Positions 15,825 to 20,437 of a stretch of 20,437 bases of DNA are shown piece after piece. A program made the position numbers and the translations under genes. Each line of letters opens with the position of its first letter. Positions within the stretch are counted from its first letter, which is position 1. Source of the stretch: an uncultured Clostridium sp. GTDB taxonomy: Bacteria; Bacillota; Clostridia; Lachnospirales; Lachnospiraceae. The stretch lies in assembly GCA_900543885.1 (NCBI GenBank), contig UQTA01000052.1, positions 1-20,437 of the forward strand. Direction: 5' to 3'. A model generated the notes under the pieces. The model was given only the letters and a program-made list of their open reading frames with translations. It was not told where the DNA came from and did no database searches.

Positions 15825-16514
15825 TTATTCAACAACGTCTTTTAATTCTTCTTCAATTTTCTCTTCTTCCTTTTTATCATCTCCATAAAGAAGCACAGGA
15901 AGGAAAGAAAGGCGTTTCCCTATACCTCTTGCAATAAAGCCAACTAAAATAGCTGCTACAATGGTTCCTTCCCGCACGCCCTCTAAATGTCCGGAAAGCA
16001 GGAATGACAAAACAGCTGCGATCACTGCCATGGAAACATCAAAACAGACTTTGGTAAAACCAAACTCAGAATGAATGCGGAATACTACCGCTCTTACAAA
16101 AGACTCTCCTGGAAGCATGACCACATCCGCCAGCACTTCCATATAAACACCAATGCCAAGGAGCAAGCCGATCACTTTTGCCGGATAAGAAGCCGGATGT
16201 ACAAAGCCAAGTAAGATCATGGATGCATCAATAAAATAACCAAATGCCATGGAAACAGGGATCTGTAATAAATGCTCTGCCTTGAAATTCTTCCCCAGGA
16301 GCAAAAACTGAAAAAAGATCAGAAGCAAACTGAACACAATGGTAAAATTTCCCAGTGAAAACGGAAAATTTAGACTGAGTACATAAGGAATGGAGGATAT
16401 CGGAGAAGTTCCAAGATTTCCTTTGGTTATAAGACTGACACCCAGTGAGTTAACAAACAGACCCACTAAGAAAATAAAATAGCGCCTTATCTGCTCTGCT
16501 TTTGTACGTTTCAT
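15825..16514 (-). CDS. YczE-family integral membrane protein, copy 2
   Basis: A 229-residue polytopic membrane protein, paralogous to the one at 10879-11520; shared blocks are given there. It ends in a charged cytoplasmic-looking tail rich in Glu and Lys (about 210-229) that copy 1 lacks. AAAGGA is 10 nt before the ATG at 16514. It is the first gene of a two-gene operon with the flavoenzyme (35-bp gap). A TTGACA promoter at 16734-16762 drives it, overlapped by PadR operators. The position suggests transport, sensing or membrane recruitment tied to the flavoenzyme's substrate; this is inference from context. Confidence 0.85.
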   Translation of the reverse strand: MKRTKAEQIRRYFIFLVGLFVNSLGVSLITKGNLGTSPISSIPYVLSLNFPFSLGNFTIVFSLLLIFFQFLLLGKNFKAEHLLQIPVSMAFGYFIDASMILLGFVHPASYPAKVIGLLLGIGVYMEVLADVVMLPGESFVRAVVFRIHSEFGFTKVCFDVSMAVIAAVLSFLLSGHLEGVREGTIVAAILVGFIARGIGKRLSFLPVLLYGDDKKEEEKIEEELKDVVE

Positions 16515-16537
16515 AAATTTCTTATCCTTTCTGTTTT

Positions 16538-16702
16538 AATGTACTCTCGGAATCTTTTTGTACTTGATTTTGCGAGAAGATTTTATGTCAGTTGTGCCCA
16601 AATTTTTGAGGCGTACGCGGTGCGTACGTTGATAAAATTCGGGTGCGACTGGCGGAAAATCGGCCGCAAAAGCAGGTGCATGAAAGATTCCGAGAGTACA
16701 TT
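16538..16702. repeat. 165-nt near-continuous long hairpin
   Basis: Paired arms from outside in: a perfect 20-bp pair (16538-16557/16683-16702), 8 bp (16559-16566/16673-16680, two G-U), TTTTGCG (16568-16574)/CGCAAAA (16665-16671), GATTTT (16579-16584)/AAAATC (16656-16661), a 20-bp arm (16587-16606/16634-16653, four G-U and one mismatch) and a CGTACGC-GGT-GCGTACG tip (16612-16628). All six wobbles are G-U in plus-strand RNA. No T-run follows, so it is not an ordinary terminator. It is either a structured RNA or a palindromic mobile/repeat unit. Confidence 0.85.
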
Positions 16703-16733
16703 TTAGCCTTTAACGTATTTCTTGTCTTTTTCT

Positions 16734-16762
16734 ATAGTAGCATCATTAAACAAACATGTCAA
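16734..16762 (-). promoter_or_regulatory. Promoter of the yczE2-flavoenzyme operon
   Basis: A perfect TTGACA (16757-16762), a 17-nt spacer and TACTAT (16734-16739) with extended -10 TG on the minus strand. The -35 overlaps the first ACATGT box. The transcript would begin near 16727 and carry the long hairpin in a leader of about 213 nt. Confidence 0.75.
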
Positions 16763-16787
16763 TATTTACATGTTTTTAAATACATGT
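16754..16787. promoter_or_regulatory. Two overlapping PadR operators (ATGT-N8-ACAT)
   Basis: ACATGT occurs at 16754-16759, 16768-16773 and 16782-16787, exactly 14 bp apart. This creates two ATGT-N8-ACAT dyads (16756-16771 and 16770-16785), the known PadR-family operator form. The first covers the -35 box of the operon promoter; the pair lies just upstream of the padR promoter. Repression of the operon and autoregulation of padR follow by inference. Confidence 0.8.
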
Positions 16788-16795
16788 ATTTTTCT

Positions 16796-16825
16796 GTGGC
16801 ACAGAAAGAATTTGTATGTTATACT
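16796..16825 (+). promoter_or_regulatory. Candidate padR promoter
   Basis: TATACT (16820-16825) with extended -10 TG; the -35 is a weak GTGGCA (16796-16801) at 18 nt. The leader is about 50 nt. Confidence 0.5.
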
Positions 16826-16880
16826 TATCCTGCATGAACTGCAAAATACCGTTGATTTATATTTTATGAAGGGATCAGAT

Positions 16881-17447
16881 ATGGGAACTTTAAAATATGC
16901 CATTTTGGGATTATTAAACAGAAAAAATATGACTGGCTATGACCTGTCAAAAGAATTTGAAACCACTCTTTTTGAATTCTGGAACGCCAAGCACAGCCAG
17001 ATCTATCCGGAATTAAAAAGTCTTTCTGAAGACGGCCTGGTACAGTATGAAGTAGAGATCACAGGAAATGTTCTGGAAAAGAAAGTGTATTCTATTACAG
17101 AAAAAGGACGGGACGATTTTTATAAATGGGAAGAAAGCTTAAATCCTTTAAAACCTGTACCAAAGGATGAATTCCGCCTGCAGCTTTTCTTTTCAGGTTC
17201 TTTATCATCCCAAAAGCGTATGGCACTGTTAGCAGATCAGTTAAAGCAGCATGAAAACAAGCTGGACCATTTAAAGGGAAATATGGGAAAGTTTTCCAGT
17301 CTGCCACCGGAAAATGAGGAGGACTTTGCCGATTACCTGGTTCTTCACGGAGCTGTTTTAAGAGAAGAATCCTGCTGTAAATGGTTAAAAGACTGTATCC
17401 GGCTATGCAAATCACGTTCTCAGACAACCGATAGATCCTCAACCTAA
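16881..17447 (+). CDS. PadR-family transcriptional regulator
   Basis: A 188-residue winged-helix repressor. The N-terminal PadR DNA-binding domain (1-85) shows KYAILGLLNRKNMTGYDL, the recognition region FWNAKHSQIYPELKSLSEDG and the wing with KKVYSITEKGRDDF. The C-terminal helical dimerisation domain (about 90-180, Vir_act_alpha_C type) is rich in Lys and Glu. The ATG at 16881 has AAGGG at 16869-16873. The upstream extension of the open frame has no ribosome site and overlaps the operators. PadR proteins sense phenolics, drugs or cell-envelope compounds; the ligand here is unknown. The gene diverges from the yczE2-flavoenzyme operon, whose promoter carries PadR operators. Confidence 0.92.
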   Translation: MGTLKYAILGLLNRKNMTGYDLSKEFETTLFEFWNAKHSQIYPELKSLSEDGLVQYEVEITGNVLEKKVYSITEKGRDDFYKWEESLNPLKPVPKDEFRLQLFFSGSLSSQKRMALLADQLKQHENKLDHLKGNMGKFSSLPPENEEDFADYLVLHGAVLREESCCKWLKDCIRLCKSRSQTTDRSST

Positions 17448-17449
17448 AA

Positions 17450-17477
17450 AGGAGTGCAGATATATATCTACACTCCT
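17450..17477 (-). terminator. Intrinsic terminator of the DUF3877 gene
   Basis: A self-complementary 28-nt stretch: AGGAGTG and AGATAT arms closing on ATATCT and CACTCCT, one mismatch, followed on the minus strand by TTTTT. The stem contains the DUF3877 stop codon and starts three bases after the padR stop. The plus-strand tail is poor. Confidence 0.75.
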
Positions 17478-17998
17478 AAATCTTTATAATCTGCCGGCAA
17501 AAAGCGGTGATAGGTAATATGAAATCCTTCATCTTTAAAGCAGTAGTAATACTTATCATCCCCTTGTGTAAAATGAATGACTGTATCAAACTCTCCGCCT
17601 TTTGTCTGTTCTGTCACACTTGGAAAAGGCTGCTGTTTAAATAACTTTTTCACCTGTTCCATATCTGTTTCATGGGAAGCGATGAGATCCACCAGCTGGT
17701 GGATAAATTCATTTTCTTTTTTATGTTCATGGACATAAACACTTGTTTCTTCCGGAAGAAGCAGGCAAAAACGATCTTTTTTGTGAGTGATCGTCACTTC
17801 TCCCAGGCGTTCCTTTGCAAAATCCGCAAATCCTGCAAGCGCCTGCTGCATTTCTTCGGCATCATAGGCAGTGCCAAACAGATTGTTTAGCATGCCTACC
17901 GGATAATACAGCCGGATCACTTCTTTGCGAAAACCTAATTTCGCCTGCTCTTCCATAACAGAATCTTTAATATGCTCTTCTAATGCACGATAATCCAT
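17468..17998 (-). CDS. DUF3877 family protein
   Basis: A 176-residue soluble protein with no signal peptide or membrane segment. It fits DUF3877, a family of unknown function mainly in Lachnospiraceae. The sequence has a helical N-terminus (MDYRALEEHIKDSVMEEQ), the block IRLYYPVGMLNNLFG (28-42) and an aromatic C-terminal part (KYYYCFKDEGFHITYHRFL). GAGG eight nt before the ATG at 17998 supports the start. Its promoter is likely the AAGACA-17-TATGAT at 18102-18130. It converges on padR and shares no evident pathway with its neighbours. No function is proposed. Confidence 0.8.
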   Translation of the reverse strand: MDYRALEEHIKDSVMEEQAKLGFRKEVIRLYYPVGMLNNLFGTAYDAEEMQQALAGFADFAKERLGEVTITHKKDRFCLLLPEETSVYVHEHKKENEFIHQLVDLIASHETDMEQVKKLFKQQPFPSVTEQTKGGEFDTVIHFTQGDDKYYYCFKDEGFHITYHRFLPADYKDLGV

Positions 17999-18023
17999 TT
18001 TTTCAGCCTCATTTCGGTTTTCT

Positions 18024-18045
18024 GTTACTGTTCATGCGCTGCATG
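18024..18045 (+). repeat. Member B of a short dispersed motif family
   Basis: A 22-nt stretch beginning GTTACTGTTCATGCG, shared with the inverted copy at 13751-13772 (19/22) and more loosely with 9629-9650 (18/22). The arms of the large element at 18444-18594 begin with the similar GTTACAGTTCA and GTTACATTTCA. Confidence 0.5.
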
Positions 18046-18101
18046 ACCGGCAACGTTTTTCTTTCTTCTGACTTTTTCCTGCAATGTTGTAAGCCGCATT
18101 T

Positions 18102-18130
18102 ATCATAGCATATTTTTTTATTTCTGTCTT
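18102..18130 (-). promoter_or_regulatory. Candidate promoter of the DUF3877 gene
   Basis: AAGACA (18125-18130), a 17-nt spacer and TATGAT (18102-18107) on the minus strand. The -35 is moderate. It starts at the end of the upstream gene remnant. Confidence 0.45.
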
Positions 18131-18333
18131 TTATTTTGTATAGTGGATCTTTCTTACCTGTCCAAATGGCACTACACCGTCTACAGCAGCCGCTGCATCG
18201 ATCACAGCATCCTTCATCTTATCTTCGCTGACAGATCTCTGGTAAAATATACCACAGACTCTTCTCCTGTTCTCTGATCATAAGGTACATACTGATCACC
18301 ATTTGTTCCCGGTACTGGTTTAACATTGCTCAT
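18131..18333 (-). pseudogene. Frameshifted gene remnant behind a MerR-type promoter
   Basis: From an ATG at 18333 with a strong GGAGGTA site (18341-18347), the frame encodes 39 residues containing YVPYDQRTGEESVVYFTRDL, then stops at 18214. A second minus-strand frame overlaps the break and continues as EDKMKDAVIDAAAAVDGVV then PFGQVRKIHYTK, stopping at 18131. The two halves read naturally as one damaged protein, or as the two ends of a larger gene after an internal deletion. The N-terminal part resembles, from memory, the start of DUF362-type iron-sulfur proteins; this is weak. The intact promoter and ribosome site contrast with the broken coding region, suggesting recent loss. Confidence 0.6.
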
Positions 18334-18383
18334 AAAAAATTACCTCCAATTTATATATAAAATCTGTAACGTATTTATACCTT

Positions 18384-18414
18384 AGTATACAGCTTGAAGC
18401 GAACTTCAAGTCAA
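18384..18414 (-). promoter_or_regulatory. MerR-family-type promoter with 19-bp spacer and dyad
   Basis: TTGACT (18409-18414) and TATACT (18384-18389) on the minus strand are 19 bp apart. The spacer region carries a perfect dyad CTTGAAG-CGAA-CTTCAAG (18393-18410). The over-long spacer with a central dyad is the hallmark of MerR-activated promoters. No merR gene is in the window, so the activator would act in trans. Confidence 0.85.
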
Positions 18415-18443
18415 GAGTCTTTGTGACTTTCAGAATTTTCTGT

Positions 18444-18594
18444 GTTACATTTCAGCCTTGCGAAGATTTAGGGTTAAAAGTACGTTGAAAACTTGTTTTC
18501 ATAAGTGCTTTTGGCGCTAAATCTTCATAAGGCAGACGCCCAAAGCTTCTTGTCCGCTATAAGCGGGCAAGAAGATGCAAGGCTGAACTGTAAC
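18444..18594. repeat. 151-nt nested inverted repeat, three-way-junction shape
   Basis: The outer 18-nt arms (18444-18461/18577-18594) match at 17/18. Inside are two hairpins. The first is GAAGATTTAG (18462-18471)/CTAAATCTTC (18517-18526), continued by AAAAGTAC (18476-18483)/GTGCTTTT (18505-18512) and TGAAAAC-TT-GTTTTCA (18486-18501). The second is CTTCTTGTCCGCT (18546-18558)/AGCGGGCAAGAAG (18562-18574) with a 3-nt loop. Both imperfect inner pairs are G-U on the plus strand. It lies upstream of the symporter promoter, so it is not in that predicted leader. It could be a small RNA gene or a palindromic repeat unit. Confidence 0.8.
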
Positions 18595-18620
18595 TTTTCT
18601 GTTATCTTTAACCTTAAAAT

Positions 18621-18642
18621 ATTACAGTTAAATTACTGTAAT
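18621..18642. promoter_or_regulatory. Dyad upstream of the symporter promoter
   Basis: ATTACAGT (18621-18628) and ACTGTAAT (18635-18642) form a perfect 8-bp inverted repeat with a 6-nt spacer, ending 6 bp before the -35 box. The position suits an activator or repressor site. Confidence 0.5.
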
Positions 18643-18648
18643 TGTTGA

Positions 18649-18677
18649 TTGAAAAATTGTCTGAAAACTCTTATAGT
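18649..18677 (+). promoter_or_regulatory. Promoter of the symporter gene
   Basis: TTGAAA (18649-18654), a 17-nt spacer and TATAGT (18672-18677). The transcript would start near 18684, leaving a leader of about 28 nt that includes AGGAGGG. Confidence 0.7.
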
Positions 18678-18711
18678 GTGTGTAACATAAAATTCTAGGA
18701 GGGAATTAATT

Positions 18712-19980
18712 ATGGGTGAAAAAAAGAAAAAGGCATCTGCCTACCGTGAACCACTAATCCTTATTGCCTTTGTTATCTTAGGCGCTATCATTGGAATGGT
18801 AATGGGAGAAAAAGCGTCATTTCTGTATCCAATCGGCCAGATCTGGCTGAACCTGCTGTTTGTGCTGCTGGTTCCGCTGCTTTTCTTCTCAATTTCCAGT
18901 TCCATTGCCAACATCAGTGATACAAAAAGCGTAGGAAAGCTGTTAGGTTTTACTTTACTTATCTTTGTAATAACTGCAGCAATCGCCGGAAGTTTTATGT
19001 TTATCGTATTAAATATCTTCGGTGTTGATACTTCCGTTCAGTTAGGCGCAGGTGATACTACTGCACAGGCAGCTGCTTCCAGTATCGGCGATCAGATCGT
19101 TAATACTTTCACCGTTGGTGACTTCCCGGATGTTATTTCCAGAGGACATATTCTGGCCCTGATCGTATTTACTGTATTCTTTGGTGTTACCGTTTCTTCC
19201 CTTGGTGAAAAAGGACGTGAAATTGCCAACTGGCTGAATAACATGTCACTGGTATTCTACAAAATGGTAGCTATTTTGATGAAAGCAGCTCCTTTAGGTC
19301 TGATGGCTTATTTTGCAAATCTGACCGGTACATATGGTTCTGATCTGTTAAAGAGCTATGGACGCGGACTTTTGATCTACTATCCTACTGTATTTGTTTA
19401 CTTCTTTGTATTCCTTGGACTTTATGCCTTTATCGCAGCTGGTCCATGGGGCGTAAAACATTATTTTAAAGAGATCCTTACACCTGCACTGACTGCACTT
19501 GGTACCCGTTCCTCTGCTGCTGCTCTCCCTATGCAGTTAGACGCCTGTGATAAGTTAGGGGTTCCAAGAGTTGTAAGTTCTGTTGTTGTACCGGTTGGTG
19601 CTACCTGCCATATGGATGGCGCCTGCCTCGCTACCATCTATGAGATCGTACTTTGCTGCACTCTGTTTGGTCATCCATTCAGAAGCATTGGTGATTATGC
19701 ATTTGCTCTGACTATTGCAGTATGTGCTTCTGTTGCTGTATCTTCTGTTCCAGGCGGCGGCGCTGCTATGGAGACTATGCTTATCTCCTCTTTCGGTTTC
19801 CCGGTGATCGCTCTTCCAGTACTGATGATGATGACCCAGCTGTTTGATGCAGGCTGTACTCTGATCAACTCCTGCGGTGATACAGTTGCTTCTATGCTGG
19901 TCTCCCGTTTCCTGTACGGCAAAGACTGGTATAAGAGAGATTTAAACAAAGAACTTGCAGAAGCAGAAAATAAAGAATGA
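18712..19980 (+). CDS. SDF-family (glutamate/neutral amino acid transporter fold) cation symporter
   Basis: A 422-residue integral membrane protein of the dicarboxylate/amino acid:cation symporter family. HP1 is seen as TRSSAAALP (265-273), the TM7 motif as HMDGA (300-304, usually NMDGT), HP2 as SSVPGGG (344-350) and TM8 as FDAGCTLINSCGD (378-390). Aligned to GltPh from memory, the TM8 Arg that binds the side-chain carboxylate is Cys382. That change is typical of neutral amino acid transporters such as ASCT2 and argues against a dicarboxylate. The NMDGT Asn, a sodium ligand, is His300, so the coupling ion may differ. AGGAGGG at 18697-18703 fixes the start. An alpha/beta-hydrolase gene follows at 51 bp without a terminator. 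Confidence 0.9.
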   Translation: MGEKKKKASAYREPLILIAFVILGAIIGMVMGEKASFLYPIGQIWLNLLFVLLVPLLFFSISSSIANISDTKSVGKLLGFTLLIFVITAAIAGSFMFIVLNIFGVDTSVQLGAGDTTAQAAASSIGDQIVNTFTVGDFPDVISRGHILALIVFTVFFGVTVSSLGEKGREIANWLNNMSLVFYKMVAILMKAAPLGLMAYFANLTGTYGSDLLKSYGRGLLIYYPTVFVYFFVFLGLYAFIAAGPWGVKHYFKEILTPALTALGTRSSAAALPMQLDACDKLGVPRVVSSVVVPVGATCHMDGACLATIYEIVLCCTLFGHPFRSIGDYAFALTIAVCASVAVSSVPGGGAAMETMLISSFGFPVIALPVLMMMTQLFDAGCTLINSCGDTVASMLVSRFLYGKDWYKRDLNKELAEAENKE

Positions 19981-20031
19981 CAAATAAAATATAACATTAC
20001 GAACGAATTGTAAATTGAAAGGACCGTTTAT

Positions 20032-20437
20032 ATGTGTTGTAAAAATATGAATGTGAAAGAGACTCATTTCGGCGCCTGTTGCAGCCGGCCCGATCTTAAT
20101 GGTATCATAATCCCCGGAAAACATGGAAAACTTCTTGCCACTTTATATACGGCAGGGGGCGAAGGGCCCCATCCTACTATCCTCCTTCTCCATGGTATCC
20201 CCGGATGCGAACAGAACCTTGATCTTGCACAGGCATTCAGACGGGCCGGCTTTCACGTAATGACATTCCACTACAGCGGCAGTTGGGGGAGCAGCGGAAA
20301 TTATTCCCTGCAAAAATCTGGATCTTGCACAGTCTCTTCGTCGGACTGGTTTTTCTTCTGTTATTTTTTTCTACCGGGGATGCTGGGGCCGCGAAGGTGA
20401 ATTTTCTTTTGAGGGAAGTTTTGAAGATACAAGAGCA
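20032..20437 (+). pseudogene. Alpha/beta hydrolase gene, out-of-frame fusion of two paralogous segments (runs off the window)
   Basis: An AAAGGA site precedes the ATG at 20032. The frame encodes a Cys-rich start (MCCKN, ACCSRP) and an alpha/beta-hydrolase N-terminal half with LLLHGIPGCEQNLDLAQAF, FHVMTFHYSGSWGS and NYSLQ. After NYSLQ (about 20312) the frame loses homology and stops at 20400. A second forward frame from about 20312 to the edge encodes KNLDLAQSLRRTGF, FFYRGCWGREGEF and SFEGSFEDTRA. This is the same protein region again, but from a different paralogue. GATCTTGCACAG occurs at 20221 and again at 20321, exactly 100 bp apart, which shifts the frame. Known relatives are esterases or peptidases; the catalytic Ser-Asp-His region is not in the window. 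Confidence 0.75.

Larger units (their letters stand above)
16515..16880. other. Divergent regulatory region between yczE2 and padR, 366 bp
   Basis: From left to right it holds the yczE2 ribosome site, a 165-nt giant hairpin (16538-16702), the minus-strand operon promoter (16734-16762), three ACATGT boxes at exact 14-bp spacing (16754-16787), a plus-strand promoter for padR (16796-16825) and the padR ribosome site. An open frame starting at 16722 continues into padR but has no ribosome site and runs through the operators. Confidence 0.8.
17999..18711. other. 713-bp intergenic region with a gene remnant and structured elements
   Basis: In order: the dispersed motif copy (18024-18045), the DUF3877 promoter (18102-18130), a broken gene on the minus strand (18131-18333) with a MerR-type promoter (18384-18414), a nested inverted repeat of 151 nt (18444-18594), an 8-bp dyad (18621-18642) and the symporter promoter (18649-18677). 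No intact gene is seen. Confidence 0.75.

Noticed and set aside
16538..16702. Interpreting the long hairpin as a known riboswitch, T-box or terminator
   Set aside because: No T-run follows on either strand, there is no T-box-type conserved sequence, and a single extended hairpin does not resemble a ligand-binding riboswitch fold that I can recognise.
16722..16880. Upstream extension of the PadR protein by 53 residues
   Set aside because: No ribosome site; it would translate through the operators and promoter, and PadR homology starts at MGTLKYAILG (16881).
1..20437. Mobile-element or phage origin of the window
   Set aside because: No transposase, integrase, phage gene or tRNA attachment site was seen; gene content and codon style look uniform, apart from the small palindromic elements.

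Overview
The window looks like a chromosomal segment from a gut-type Lachnospiraceae (Clostridia, Firmicutes). The evidence is protein-level: strong AGGAGG-type ribosome sites, sigma-A promoters with extended -10 boxes, choline/glucan-binding-type cell-wall repeats, a reversed-domain GH3 glucosidase, a DUF3877 protein, YczE membrane proteins and a BaiCD/2,4-dienoyl-CoA-reductase-type flavoenzyme. No rRNA, tRNA, CRISPR array, transposase or phage gene was seen.

Layout. (1) 1-951, minus strand: pyrH followed by the start of frr (cut by the window edge). (2) 1173-2552, plus: a GGDEF-EAL protein whose catalytic motifs are degraded, ending in a hairpin repeat and a bidirectional terminator. (3) 2717-3478, minus: YfcE-type metallophosphoesterase with a C-terminal extension. 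(4) 3800-5266, plus: secreted cell-wall-binding repeat protein. (5) 5353-9475, minus: a CbpA-type J-protein followed by a membrane-anchored GH3 enzyme with reversed domain order, probably one operon from a TTGACA-17-TATACA promoter. (6) 9661-10614, minus: EamA/DMT transporter. (7) 10879-11520, plus: YczE-family membrane protein (copy 1) behind a promoter embedded in a 20-bp perfect inverted repeat. (8) 11606-13555, minus: oleate hydratase with a hydrophobic N-terminal extension. (9) 13843-16514, minus: YczE copy 2 followed by an Old-Yellow-Enzyme/Fe-S flavoprotein. (10) 16881-17447, plus: a PadR regulator, divergent from (9). (11) 17468-17998, minus: DUF3877. (12) 17999-18711: 713 bp holding a broken gene behind a textbook MerR-type promoter, plus a large nested inverted repeat. 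(13) 18712-19980, plus: SDF-family symporter whose binding-site residues suggest a neutral amino acid. (14) 20032 to the end, plus: an alpha/beta-hydrolase gene that appears to be an out-of-frame fusion of two paralogous segments.

The most coherent candidate system is 10745-17447. A PadR gene faces a [yczE-flavoenzyme] operon. Two overlapping ATGT-N8-ACAT PadR operators in the shared intergenic region cover the -35 box of the operon promoter. An oleate hydratase and a second yczE follow nearby. I infer a PadR-controlled response to an unsaturated or lipophilic compound (fatty acid, sterol/bile acid or phenolic); the substrate cannot be read from the sequence. A 165-nt near-continuous hairpin sits in the same intergenic region. 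Similar but unrelated large hairpins occur at 2553-2635 and 18444-18594, so the window is rich in structured intergenic elements.
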